From DAOTYH01 sp034435015 (GTDB taxonomy: Bacteria > Chloroflexota > Anaerolineae > Aggregatilineales > UBA3940): a DNA stretch of 59,062 bases. Of this stretch, positions 33,177 to 42,700 are shown piece by piece. Location: NCBI GenBank assembly GCA_034435015.1, contig DAOTYH010000025.1, forward strand, positions 1 to 59,062, given 5' to 3'. The notes under the pieces are model-generated. The model was given only the letters and a program-made list of their open reading frames with translations, searched no databases and was not told the DNA's origin. Position numbers and translations under genes: made by a program. The stretch's first letter is position 1, and every line of letters begins with the position of its first letter.

Positions 33177-35508
33177 ATTCCCATTTGATGTGTATCCGGG
33201 CCTCTCCACTTAGAGAGACCGATACTGCGTACAGGCCTTGCGTCTCCAGAGGCGTGACAGATATAGCCTGACCATTACAGAGTGCGCTGTGTACTGCTTG
33301 AGGCAGTTTGAGCCAGAGTGTGCCGCTCGCTTTGCGGCCCAAACTGACAGTGCAATGTAACCCAGAGTTGTCGATCTGCCAGCCGCTGATCTCGCCGCCC
33401 ATGCTGATATGCACATCACTGCCGGCAAATTGAGGGCCGGCAACAACAGGGCGCAAGGCATAGAGCGCTACCCCATGGGGCGGGATCATCCCCGTATGCA
33501 GGATATTCTGCACAAGATTTACCCGATGTCCCCAGAAGTCGCAGACTAGCGTTGAGCTGTCAGCGGGAAGCCCCAGCTCAGTCAGTGGGACTGTTCGCTC
33601 GGCAGGATGATCTTCCCAATTGAACAACCCTGCCACTACCCATGAACCAACAGGGCCACTCAGGCGCTGGATCACTGTATCGGGCATGGGGTCGGAGAGG
33701 AGACTAGGCACCTCCCCTTTTCCCTGTATCAGCGGCAGGAGGCTGGCCGCCCAGCACAACCGCTCTTCCGAGAGGGAAGGCAGGTCGTCGCTGGTCATCA
33801 GATGACTACCTGTCAGTGCAATAGCAGCCACAAGCGACTGGACTTCGGCAGGGGTGAGTTCCTGTTGTTCCCGTACCATCAGATTGTCGGCGTCCAGCCA
33901 CCAGAAACGGCGATGTGTCCACATGCGGCGGATCGAGTTACCAATACTGTTACGGGCAGAGGGCATGTGTGGATCATCCCGGAAGGGGCGTTCCAGGCCA
34001 AACAGTTTGGGCCTCCAGTGAGGCGCGACATCTTCTCCTACCCGCATGATGTCCACCAGCCCGATAGCCGGGCCAAGCGGACAGCCGCAACCAACGATCT
34101 TCACCTCCTCTCCGGCTGTTTCGCGTATCAGCTTCAGGCCGTCTCGCAGGGCTTGTGCGCGGGTCCGCTTGGGGTTGTAACGGCGTCCGGGCAGTGCTCC
34201 ACAATAGAGGAAGTCCAGCTTCAGGTAGCGGATGTTCCACTCGTGGACAATGGTCTCGATGCTTCGCCGGACGTGATCCTGCGTGATGGGATAGGTGGGG
34301 TCAAGACCATAGAGCCAATGTAAGGCACGGTCAATCCGAATGCCGCCGTGTACTGGTTTGCCGCGAGCGTCGCGTAGTACGGCTTCAGGATGCTCACGGT
34401 AGAGCTGTGCCCACCGATCAACGGTGAAGGGGCTGAGCCATAGGCCCGGCTCGAAACCGTCGGCACGGACCGAATCAGCCCAACAGGGGACGCCCTGTGG
34501 AAACTTGGTGTTGTGTTCCAGCCAATCGCCCCAAGCCGGCTGATAGCCGTCATCGAGCTGGATCAGATGGAGCGGCAATCGGTCGCGCCATTCGCACAAC
34601 GCGCGCTGGTTGCGGGCCATGTCCTCGGCAGTTACTTTGTCGAAGAACTGGTACCAGCTAGACCACCCTGGCAGAGGGGCAGTGGCTGATACTCGGCCCG
34701 GTGTCAGGCGGGTTACGGCCTCAGCGTAGATGCCGAGCGGGTCAGGGTGGGGCAGTTTGAGGTAGTACAGGACAGCCCATTCCCCCCATAATATCTCGCC
34801 GGGGTCAAGCGGCACACCATCAGCCGTTGTTTGCAGGGTCAATGCCTGATGACCAGGGCGTCCGTCAGCGTACACCTGCCCAAATTGATCAGCCAGACCA
34901 ATGAAGCCTGCCACCAGAGCCTGTCTGTCTCCATCTACCAGTGCGGCGACCTCTTCCCCGACATAGCGGCCTGCTTCGCGGGGCAGGGAGGTGGTCGAGT
35001 TGTGCCCGTAGGGCCATGTCAGAAATCCCAAGGCAGTGCGGGGCTGACGGCGGTTATGAGGCACATGCCCTGTGTAGCTCCATGAATGGTAGCCATTCAC
35101 CCAGCCATCCAATGGGCCGGCTCCCAAGTGCAGGTCAGTGGTGGTGAGGGGGGTCAGCCTGTGGACGTTGACTGTCTGGTCGTTGTTGTTGATCAGGCCG
35201 ACACGCAGAGCGATGAGGGGGTGAGCCTCATAGATGGCAGACTCTAAGACGAGTGCCAGCCCGGAGGGATGGGGGGCGAAATGGGCTGACAGTTGTCTGC
35301 CCGTGCCATGAACATCGGTGATAGTTTTCTGGGAGAGGGCCTCAATCTTCTCGCCGATCAGCGTGCAGGCCCGCTTGTCAGTCGAGGTGATCTGTGCCTG
35401 TGTTCTTCCTGCCAATGCGGCTGGTCCCAGACGGATACTCATAATCCCATTATCAGGGTTGATCTCCAGAAGCATATCATCACGGGAGATGAGCGTGTCT
35501 GTCATCAT
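33175..35508 (-). CDS. Alpha-galactosidase-like glycoside hydrolase, GH36
   Basis: The 777-residue protein has an N-terminal beta-sandwich (about 1-280) and a TIM barrel starting at LPGWSSWYQFFDKVT. The nucleophile lies in RYLKLDFLYCG (D432), the acid/base in MRVGEDVAPHW (D493), and a C-terminal beta domain ends the protein. These are GH36/melibiase landmarks. No signal peptide is present, so it acts in the cytoplasm on imported alpha-galactosides or related sugars. No sugar transporter or regulator is beside it; thyX is 29 bp upstream on the same strand. Exact substrate uncertain, as family members also act on N-acetylgalactosaminides. Confidence 0.85.
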   Translation of the reverse strand: MMTDTLISRDDMLLEINPDNGIMSIRLGPAALAGRTQAQITSTDKRACTLIGEKIEALSQKTITDVHGTGRQLSAHFAPHPSGLALVLESAIYEAHPLIALRVGLINNNDQTVNVHRLTPLTTTDLHLGAGPLDGWVNGYHSWSYTGHVPHNRRQPRTALGFLTWPYGHNSTTSLPREAGRYVGEEVAALVDGDRQALVAGFIGLADQFGQVYADGRPGHQALTLQTTADGVPLDPGEILWGEWAVLYYLKLPHPDPLGIYAEAVTRLTPGRVSATAPLPGWSSWYQFFDKVTAEDMARNQRALCEWRDRLPLHLIQLDDGYQPAWGDWLEHNTKFPQGVPCWADSVRADGFEPGLWLSPFTVDRWAQLYREHPEAVLRDARGKPVHGGIRIDRALHWLYGLDPTYPITQDHVRRSIETIVHEWNIRYLKLDFLYCGALPGRRYNPKRTRAQALRDGLKLIRETAGEEVKIVGCGCPLGPAIGLVDIMRVGEDVAPHWRPKLFGLERPFRDDPHMPSARNSIGNSIRRMWTHRRFWWLDADNLMVREQQELTPAEVQSLVAAIALTGSHLMTSDDLPSLSEERLCWAASLLPLIQGKGEVPSLLSDPMPDTVIQRLSGPVGSWVVAGLFNWEDHPAERTVPLTELGLPADSSTLVCDFWGHRVNLVQNILHTGMIPPHGVALYALRPVVAGPQFAGSDVHISMGGEISGWQIDNSGLHCTVSLGRKASGTLWLKLPQAVHSALCNGQAISVTPLETQGLYAVSVSLSGEARIHIKWE

Positions 35509-35537
35509 AACCTCTCTAGATCAGGACGATGAGTTTA

Positions 35538-36320
35538 TCAGGCCAGTGGAGAAGAAGAGGTCAGCGGGTTCAGGTACAAGTCGAAAGCTTCGGATGTCCA
35601 CGGGAGTTTCTCGCTGAAGATGGCGTGCACAGCCAGAGCATATTGGCGGATTTCCCACTGGGCTTCAGGTGACATTCGTAAACGTAGAAAGTGCATCAGA
35701 TTCCAGGCATCTACCTTGCATACGGCAATATAGTAGCTGACCCAGCCCGGAAGAAACAGGCGGGCCTGTTCTTTGGCTACACCCTGAGCGAGCGCTTGTT
35801 GGTAAAGCCCAAAAGCCTGCTCGGTGAAGGCGGCCAGCTCGCGGCTCAGGCGGTCGCTGGCGGGAGTGTCAAGTGTCCCTTCGCTCCCTTGCTTGTTCGA
35901 CTCGCTCTGCCTGCGCCACTCGCGTGGAAGGTAGAAATCTCCTTCTTCAAATGGGGTGTAGCGGCCCGACTGGAAGTTGAAATGCCATGTTCTGTGCCGT
36001 ACCCATTGCCACCATACCACTACCGGCGCACGGACGCGGAACTTGAACTCAACCTGTTCAAAAGGCGTGGTGTGGCGGTGTTTGAGCAGGTATAGCAGAA
36101 GCTTCTTATCCTTATCTGGCCCTTTGCTCTCGCCGAGAAAGGATACCCGCGCGGCGTTCACAATCGCCAGATCGGGGGCAACGCCAGTGGCGGGATGCGG
36201 CAACATATCCTGAAGCTCGACCCACGACTTCTCCCCGTCGCCAAGAATGCTTGTCCGAACGGCAAGCGCAGAGGGGCTTGGCAGGCGCGGATCGGTCGTA
36301 GCGGAAGGGTTAGCAGGCAT
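35538..36320 (-). CDS. thyX: FAD-dependent thymidylate synthase
   Basis: I chose the ATG at 36320 because CAGGAG lies about 6 bases upstream; the frame is open another 153 bases but without a ribosome site. The 260-residue enzyme makes dTMP from dUMP with methylene-tetrahydrofolate and FAD. The ThyX motif reads RHRTWHFNFQSGRYT. RHR, N, S and RY match the consensus, but the usual Ser at position 6 is His and the usual Glu at position 9 is Phe. FEQVEFKFRVRAP and the C-terminal LRMSPEAQWEIRQYA are typical. It probably replaces ThyA. Confidence 0.92.
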   Translation of the reverse strand: MPANPSATTDPRLPSPSALAVRTSILGDGEKSWVELQDMLPHPATGVAPDLAIVNAARVSFLGESKGPDKDKKLLLYLLKHRHTTPFEQVEFKFRVRAPVVVWWQWVRHRTWHFNFQSGRYTPFEEGDFYLPREWRRQSESNKQGSEGTLDTPASDRLSRELAAFTEQAFGLYQQALAQGVAKEQARLFLPGWVSYYIAVCKVDAWNLMHFLRLRMSPEAQWEIRQYALAVHAIFSEKLPWTSEAFDLYLNPLTSSSPLA

Positions 36321-36386
36321 AACTGCTCCTGTGGATGTATCTTCAGCGAGGGTAAGTATAGTCAAGCGGAGCTGTGATGCCAGTCC

Positions 36387-36418
36387 GGAAAAGAAAGGCC
36401 GCCCTGAGCACAAGGGCG
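36387..36418 (-). terminator. Terminator-like hairpin upstream of thyX
   Basis: On the minus strand CGCCCT, a seven-base loop and AGGGCG form six pairs, followed three bases later by TTTCTTTT. It lies between the oxidoreductase operon and thyX. Confidence 0.5.
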
Positions 36419-36461
36419 TACCTATGTAAGGCTTGGTGTGCTTTTGGGTGAACTCATCCAG

Positions 36462-36529
36462 CCCGCGCATCACCTGCCATATAAGCCAAGCGCAATGTAA
36501 GGAGGCGAGGCCTTCAGGTGATGCGCGGG
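36462..36529. repeat. 15-bp perfect inverted repeat with 38-bp spacer
   Basis: CCCGCGCATCACCTG at 36462-36476 is the exact reverse complement of 36515-36529. Inside on the minus strand AGGC-CTC-GCCT gives a small secondary hairpin. No T run follows on either strand, so this is not a standard terminator. It sits 15 bp after the korC stop and could stabilise the 3' end of that mRNA or be a small repeat element. Confidence 0.7.
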
Positions 36530-36544
36530 TCCGATAATCCAGTC

Positions 36545-37105
36545 TTATATCCCGACAGCGCCGACAAGGCTGTTGACGTAATCTGCTCCTCGCGCCAGCG
36601 CTTTCAGGTTAAGTTCAAGCAAGGAGCGGCGATGCGCGGGAAGATGGCTCTCCAGCGCACGTTCAATCGCTTCTAAGGGCAGGGTGGGGTGGGCGGTCAT
36701 CAGAGCGCCCAGCATGATGACGTTGGCCAGCCGTAGCTCTCCTAACTCATCAGCCAGCGCGGTAGCCGGCACAGCCAGTTTGGCAATATCTGTGCGCTGG
36801 CTTTCGCGCAGTACCAGTGAGGCATTATAAGCCAGCAACCCCCCCGGCGCGGCAAGCGGCTCGTATTTCTCGAATGAAGGGTTGTTGAAGGCTATAACGA
36901 CCCGTGGATACCTGACAATGGGAGAGCCAATCGGCTTGTCGCTGATCACGACGTAACAGTGGGCTGTCCCGCCGCGCATCTCCGGGCCGTAGGATGGTAT
37001 CCATGTGACCTCCCGGCCTTCATCCATGGCGGCGTAGGCCAGCAGTTGGCCTGCAAACATCACGCCTTGCCCGCCAAAACCGGCGAACAGAAACTCCTCT
37101 TGCAT
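36545..37105 (-). CDS. korC: 2-oxoacid:ferredoxin oxidoreductase, gamma subunit
   Basis: The 186-residue protein begins QEEFLFAGFGGQGVMFAGQLLAYAA, the fixed start of gamma subunits of this enzyme family, and keeps SYGPEMRGGTAHCYVVIS, which binds coenzyme A in relatives. It is the last of four genes in the order delta-alpha-beta-gamma, 5 bp after beta. The complex oxidatively decarboxylates a 2-oxoacid to acyl-CoA and passes electrons to ferredoxin. Confidence 0.9.
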   Translation of the reverse strand: MQEEFLFAGFGGQGVMFAGQLLAYAAMDEGREVTWIPSYGPEMRGGTAHCYVVISDKPIGSPIVRYPRVVIAFNNPSFEKYEPLAAPGGLLAYNASLVLRESQRTDIAKLAVPATALADELGELRLANVIMLGALMTAHPTLPLEAIERALESHLPAHRRSLLELNLKALARGADYVNSLVGAVGI

Positions 37106-37110
37106 TGGTT

Positions 37111-37911
37111 CTACCTGCCTGTCTTTTCGAGGTCTTTGACCGCGTCTAGGACCTTATAGTCGCCCAATGGGAAGTAGGGCACCATGTTGGTCTCGATCCA
37201 TTCCAGAGCTTTTTCGGGGGGAAAGCCCCAGTTGGTCGGGCAACTTGACAGCAACTCCACCATGCTGAAGCCCAGCCCATTCAGTTGGACTTTAAGTGCT
37301 GTCAGAATGGCTTTCTTGGCCTTGCGGATGTTAGCGACATCGTGGAGTGAGCGGCGTACCACGTAAGCGGCACCATTCAGTTGGGCCACTAGTTCGCTCA
37401 TGCGGATCGGGAAGCCGGCGATCTCGACATCACGTCCAAAAGGAGACGAGGTGGTCTTCTGACCCGGCAACGTGGTAGGAGCCATTTGTCCGCCGGTCAT
37501 GCCGTAGATGGCATTGTTGATGAAGATGGTGGTAATGTTCTCGCCCCGTGCGGCGGCATGGATAATCTCAGCTGTGCCGATAGCGGCCAGATCACCGTCA
37601 CCCTGATAGGTTACAACAATGCTGTCAGGTAATGAGCGCTTGATACCGGTTGCCATTGCAGGAGCACGGCCATGCGCCGCCTCACAGCCGTCTGTCTCGA
37701 AGTAGTGGTAGGCAAAAACAGAACATCCAACCGGGGCAACCAGAATAGTGCGTTCCCGGATATCTAGTTCGTCCAATGCCTCAGCCAGCAGGCGATGCGC
37801 GATACCATGAGTGCACCCTGGACAATAGTGGGTGTATACCTCGGACAGCGACTCGGGCCGCTTATAGACCAGTTCCATTCCTTCGGGTGGAGCAACAGGC
37901 AAGGCTGTCAT
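37111..37911 (-). CDS. korB: 2-oxoacid:ferredoxin oxidoreductase, beta subunit (thiamine diphosphate)
   Basis: The 266-residue protein has HYCPGCTHGIAHRLLAEALDE near the start and VGCSVFAYHYFETDGCEAAHGRAPA, then the thiamine diphosphate/magnesium motif GDGDLAAIGTAEIIHAAARGENITTIFINN. The CPGC..H and NNAIYGMTGGQMAPTT blocks match KOR/VOR-type beta subunits. No extra iron-sulphur cluster motif is present. It lies 18 bp after alpha and 5 bp before gamma. Substrate (2-oxoglutarate or branched-chain 2-oxoacid) cannot be fixed from this subunit alone. Confidence 0.9.
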   Translation of the reverse strand: MTALPVAPPEGMELVYKRPESLSEVYTHYCPGCTHGIAHRLLAEALDELDIRERTILVAPVGCSVFAYHYFETDGCEAAHGRAPAMATGIKRSLPDSIVVTYQGDGDLAAIGTAEIIHAAARGENITTIFINNAIYGMTGGQMAPTTLPGQKTTSSPFGRDVEIAGFPIRMSELVAQLNGAAYVVRRSLHDVANIRKAKKAILTALKVQLNGLGFSMVELLSSCPTNWGFPPEKALEWIETNMVPYFPLGDYKVLDAVKDLEKTGR

Positions 37912-37929
37912 GTAACAATTCCTCCTCCA

Positions 37930-39003
37930 TCACATTGGCTTGCTGACACTGAGCCGCTGGTAAGCTTCTTCGATAGCTTCCAAGATCTCGTCTGGCATGG
38001 GTATGATACCGCCCATTCGCCCATAGAAGCTGACCGGTATCTGCCCCCCGACGGCCAGACGAACATCTTCAAGCATCTGACCGGCGTTCATCTCAACAAC
38101 CAGACAGCCGTCTACGTTATCTGCCAGTTCCGAGATACGATCTTCCGGGAAGGGCCATAGTGTCAGGGGGCGCAGCAACCCAACCTTCAGACCCTTTTCG
38201 CGGGCGGCCTCAACAGCGCTGTAGGCGATGCGGCCTGCCGTGCCATACCCGATTACCAGCAGGGAGGCATCCTCTGTAGCATATTCGACCCAGCGCTGTT
38301 CGTTCTGCTTGATCTGCTTGAGGCGTTCCTGTATCTTGAGGTTATAAGCCTCTTCTTCTTCACCCTTGAGATAGATAGAAGAGATCAGGCGCTTGGGGCG
38401 TCCCTTTGCGCCGGTGAGTGCCCAGTCGGGCGGCTCCCTCTTGATCGGCATCATGGGGGGCATCTCGGCAGGTTCCATCATTTGGCCAACGTTCCCATCC
38501 GCCACGATCAGGACAATGTGGCGGTACTTGTCCGCCAGATCAAAGGCCAACACGGTCAGATCGGCGGCTTCCTGCACTGTGGCCGGCGCCAGCACGATGG
38601 GGTGGAAGTCACCATGGCCTGCGGAGCGGGTGACCTGAAAATAATCCCCCTGGGAGGGAAGAATGTTCCCCAGCCCTGGCCCTCCGCGCATAATATCTAC
38701 CACCACGCAGGGCAATTCAGACCCCGCAATATATGAGAGGCCTTCCTGCATCAGACTGAAGCCAGGGCTGGAGGTAGAAGTCATGACGCGCTTGCCAGTG
38801 CAAGCCGCGCCATAGACCATGTTGATAGCGGCCACTTCGCTTTCTGCCTGCAGGAAGACGCGCCCTTCTTCGATCATGCGCTGGGAGAGGTGTTCTAGGA
38901 GTTCGGTTTGTGGGGTGATGGGGTAACCGAAATAGGCTTCAAGGCCGGCGCGAACAGCGGCTTCAGCGATAGCTACATTCCCTTTAAGCATTTCTTTTGC
39001 CAT
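37930..39003 (-). CDS. korA: 2-oxoacid:ferredoxin oxidoreductase, alpha subunit
   Basis: I chose the ATG at 39003, after the ferredoxin gene, with GGAG upstream; a longer frame would overlap that gene. The 357-residue protein carries YFGYPITPQTELLEHLSQ, the pyrimidine-binding signature, then ESEVAAINMVYGAACTGKRVMTSTSSPGFSLMQEGLSYIAG and the C-terminal GRIAYSAVEAAREKG domain. The general look is of VorB/KorA-type subunits with the alpha domains fused. It is co-transcribed with delta, beta and gamma. Confidence 0.9.
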   Translation of the reverse strand: MAKEMLKGNVAIAEAAVRAGLEAYFGYPITPQTELLEHLSQRMIEEGRVFLQAESEVAAINMVYGAACTGKRVMTSTSSPGFSLMQEGLSYIAGSELPCVVVDIMRGGPGLGNILPSQGDYFQVTRSAGHGDFHPIVLAPATVQEAADLTVLAFDLADKYRHIVLIVADGNVGQMMEPAEMPPMMPIKREPPDWALTGAKGRPKRLISSIYLKGEEEEAYNLKIQERLKQIKQNEQRWVEYATEDASLLVIGYGTAGRIAYSAVEAAREKGLKVGLLRPLTLWPFPEDRISELADNVDGCLVVEMNAGQMLEDVRLAVGGQIPVSFYGRMGGIIPMPDEILEAIEEAYQRLSVSKPM

Positions 39004-39022
39004 GACTTGCAGGCTCCTTGCC

Positions 39023-39271
39023 TCAGGCGGCCACGGCACGTCGCGAAGCCGGAGCCTCGCGATATACCGTGATGCACACGTCAGGACAGATGACCGCGCA
39101 GATTGCACAGCCAGTACATTTGCCTTCAGGGTCAACCAGCATTGCCGGGTGATAGCCCTTGTCGTTAAGTTTTGTCTCGTCTAGGGCAATCACCTTCTGC
39201 GGGCATACGGTAGGGCACAGCCCGCATCCCTTGCAGCGTTCCTGATCGATAAAAATGATCCCCTTTGCCAT
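39023..39271 (-). CDS. korD: 2-oxoacid:ferredoxin oxidoreductase, delta subunit (2x[4Fe-4S] ferredoxin)
   Basis: The 82-residue protein has two [4Fe-4S] motifs: CKGCGLCPTVCP near the start and CTGCAICAVICP in the second half. It is the first gene of the minus-strand oxidoreductase operon, 19 bp before alpha, and acts as the internal electron carrier. The C-terminus (REAPASRRAVAA) is a short positively charged tail. With it, the enzyme is the four-subunit type, unlike the one-piece PFOR encoded divergently upstream. Confidence 0.92.
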   Translation of the reverse strand: MAKGIIFIDQERCKGCGLCPTVCPQKVIALDETKLNDKGYHPAMLVDPEGKCTGCAICAVICPDVCITVYREAPASRRAVAA

Positions 39272-39725
39272 AAAAAGGCTTTCTCCTCATTCCCAGCAAG
39301 AACAGGCGGCAACTCGCGCCCCAATGTCACACTTTGGTTTAATCGTAGACTAGCCCCCCAGTGAGTTACCAGTGTTAAAAATCCCAACCCACTGCGCCAG
39401 TTGTCATACTGCAAATTGTGAAAAAAGGAACTGCAAGTTTGGGAACTTGGTGGTAACATTTGTCCAAACTCGATGATGATGATCATCACTACAGGGTCTA
39501 CGCCAAGCCTACTATTCTTCAAGCGGACCCCCCTGTCATATGCCCGCCTGGACCTGCATTCCGGGGAGAGGGGGTAGTCCAGCCGGGCCTTCCGCGCTTG
39601 CGGCGGGGCTGGTCTTGTCTGCCGAGTGATAACGGTCAGCAGACAGTCGTCAACGTCTTGTTAGGCCGGCCAGAGGGATAGCTTGGCGACAGCCTAATTT
39701 CTCAGTGAATCAGGAGGGTATTACC
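39272..39725. other. 454-bp divergent control region between the KOR-type operon and PFOR
   Basis: No gene is seen here. The region holds a poly-A/T-rich part around 39371-39426, an inverted repeat CAAGTT-TGGG-AACTTG at 39434-39449 and a 12-bp palindrome TGATGATCATCA at 39477-39488. The PFOR ribosome site AGGAGG is at 39711-39716. I could not fix a -35/-10 pair for either direction. Two enzymes with related chemistry leave from here in opposite directions, so shared control is plausible. Confidence 0.5.
39434..39449. promoter_or_regulatory. Candidate operator in the KOR/PFOR intergenic region
   Basis: CAAGTT and AACTTG are perfect inverted arms separated by TGGG, 16 bp in total, a size typical of a dimeric repressor site. 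No matching regulator gene is in the window. Confidence 0.35.
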
Positions 39726-42700
39726 TTGTCTCGGAGCTTGGTGACTATAGATGGCAATGAAGCGGCGGCTTACATTGCGTACAAGACTAATGAGGTGATC
39801 GCTATTTACCCGATCACTCCGTCCTCCCCAATGGGGGAGTTTGCCGATGACTGGGCCGCTCAGGGGCAGAAGAATATCTGGGGCACTGTGCCGCTTGTTG
39901 TTGAGATGCAGTCAGAAGGCGGCGCCGCCGGGGCGGTGCATGGGGCGCTCCAAAGCGGCTCCCTGACTACCACCTTTACGGCCAGCCAGGGCTTGTTGCT
40001 GATGATCCCCAACATGTTCAAAATCGCTGGTGAGCTGACCAGCACCGTCTTCCATATTGCGGCTCGTTCATTAGCTACACATGCACTGTCTATCTTTGGT
40101 GATCACAGTGACGTGATGGCGGCCCGCAGTACGGGGTGGGCCATGTTGTTCTCCAACTCAAGCCAGGAGGTGATGGACCTGGCGTTAATTGCGCAGGCCA
40201 GCACCTTAGAGGCCCGTGTGCCTTTCTTGCATATCTTCGATGGCTTCCGTACCTCGCATGAGGTCATGAAGATCGAACGGCTCTCGGATGATGACATCCG
40301 TGCCATGATTGATGAGGAACTGGTGCGTGCCCATCGTGAGCGTGCTCTCACCCCTGACCGGCCTATGATTCGGGGCACAGCCCAGAACCCGGATGTGTAC
40401 TTCCAAGGCCGTGAGACAGTGAATCCCTTCTATCTTGCTACACCAGCTATCGTCCAGAAGACGATGGATAAGTTCGCTTCTATAGTCGGGCGGCATTACC
40501 ACCTGTTCGACTACGTTGGTGCACCCGATGCGGAGCGTGTCATTATCCTGATGGGGTCGGGTTGTGAGACTGCTCATGAAACGGTCGAATATCTGACTGA
40601 CAAAGGCGAGAAGGTAGGCGTGATCAAGGTGCGCCTGTACCGTCCCTTCTCGGTTGAGCATCTGATGGCGGCCCTGCCTCCGACTACCCGGACAATTGCC
40701 GTGCTTGATCGGACTAAGGAGCCGGGCAGCATAGGTGAACCCCTCTACACGGATGTTGTCACCGCTGTTGCTGAAGGAATGGCCAGTGGCATCGCCCCCT
40801 TCGCCCAGATGCCGCGTGTGATCGGTGGCCGGTACGGCCTCTCGTCGAAGGAATTCACGCCGGCGATGGTCAAGGGCGTCTTCGATGAGATGGCCAAAGC
40901 CCAGCCCAAGAATCATTTTACTGTCGGTATCGTGGATGATGTGACAAGCACAAGCATTGATTACGATCCGAACTTCAGCACTGAGCCGAAGGATGTCGTG
41001 CGTGCGATGTTCTGGGGGTTGGGCGCTGATGGCACAGTCGGCGCGAACAAGAACTCGATCAAGATCATTGGCGAAGAGACCCCCTTCTATGCGCAGGGCT
41101 ACTTTGAGTACGACTCCAAGAAGTCAGGGGCACGCACGATCTCGCATCTTCGGTTTGGCCCGCGTCCGATCCGCAGTACTTACCTGATTCGGAAGGCTAA
41201 CTTTGTTGCGGTGCACCAGTTCGGTTTTGTCGAACGGTATAACGTGTTGGAGGCCGCTGAGGAAGGAGCTACCTTCCTGCTCAATAGCCCCTATGGGCCG
41301 GATGAAGTGTGGGATCATCTGCCCAGGCGGATTCAGGAGCAGATCATCTCCAAGCGGTTGCGGTTCTTTGTGATTGACGCTTACTCAGTGGCTGACAAGA
41401 CTGGCATGGGTGTACGCATCAACACCATCATGCAGACCTGCTTCTTTGCGATCAGCGGTGTTCTGCCGCGGGACGAGGCTATTGCTCAGATCAAGAAGGC
41501 AATTGAGAAGACCTATGGCAAACGCGGCGAGGCGGTTGTCAAAAAGAACTTTGAGGCTGTTGATCAGACACTTGCCAATCTGTTTGAAGTCGAAGTCCCT
41601 GGGCGTGTTACCAGCACGATTGACATCCCGCCCGTTGTTCCTCCTGAGGCCCCTGAGTTTGTCCAGAAGGTGACGGCTCGCATTATTGCTGGTGAAGGCG
41701 ATCTGTTGCCGGTCAGCGCCATGCCAGTAGATGGCACCTTCCCCAGCGGTACAACCCAGTGGGAGAAGCGCAATATTGCGCTTGAAGTGCCTGTTTGGGA
41801 GCCGGATATTTGCATCCAGTGCGGCAAGTGCGTGATGGTCTGCCCGCATGCAGTGATCCGGGCCAAAGTATATGATGAGAGTGCGTTGGCTGGAGCACCT
41901 CCTACCTTCAAGTACACTGATGCTCGGTGGAAAGAGCTTCCTAACAAGAAATACACGCTACAGGTGGCCGTCGAAGATTGCACGGGTTGCGAGCTGTGCG
42001 TGGAGGTTTGCCCGGCTAAGGACAAGACACAGGTGGGGCGTAAGGCACTCAACATGGCCCCGCAGATTCCGTTGCGTGAGCAGGAGAGGGCGAACTGGGC
42101 TTTCTTCCTAACACTGCCTGATATTCCACGCAGTGATGGGTTACAGTTCAACAATGTCAAGAACCTCCAGTTGCTCCGTCCTCTGTTTGAGTTCTCCGGT
42201 GCGTGTGCTGGTTGCGGTGAAACGCCTTACCTGAAGCTGATCAGCCAGCTATTTGGCGACCGGATGCTGGTCGCTAATGCGACTGGCTGTTCAAGCATCT
42301 ATGGCGGTAACCTACCCACTACGCCGTGGACCTTTAACCATGAGGGGCGAGGCCCAAGCTGGAGCAACTCGCTGTTCGAGGATAATGCCGAGTTCGGTAT
42401 GGGAATGCGCCTGACGCTTGATAAGCAGTCAGAGTTTGCCCGCGAACTGGTGACTCTGCTGCGCGGCCAAATTGGGTCAGAACTGGCTGATGCCCTGCTG
42501 AATGCTGATCAGTCCACTGAAGAAGGGATCATTGCTCAACGAGAGCGTGTCGCTGAGCTGAAAGCACGGCTGGCTGGCGTTGATGACCCTGTAGCGAAGA
42601 ATCTGCTGGCCATTGCTGACATGCTGGTTAAGAAGTCAGTCTGGATTGTCGGCGGTGATGGCTGGGCTTACGACATTGGTTACGGCGGTCTCGATCATGT

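Noticed and set aside
33802..34323. 173-residue frame inside the GH36 gene on the other strand
   Set aside because: Shadow of the glycosidase frame, no start context, no motif.
39416..39422. Rex (redox sensor) operator TTGTGAA
   Set aside because: Only one half-site is present; the inverted second half is replaced by unrelated bases.
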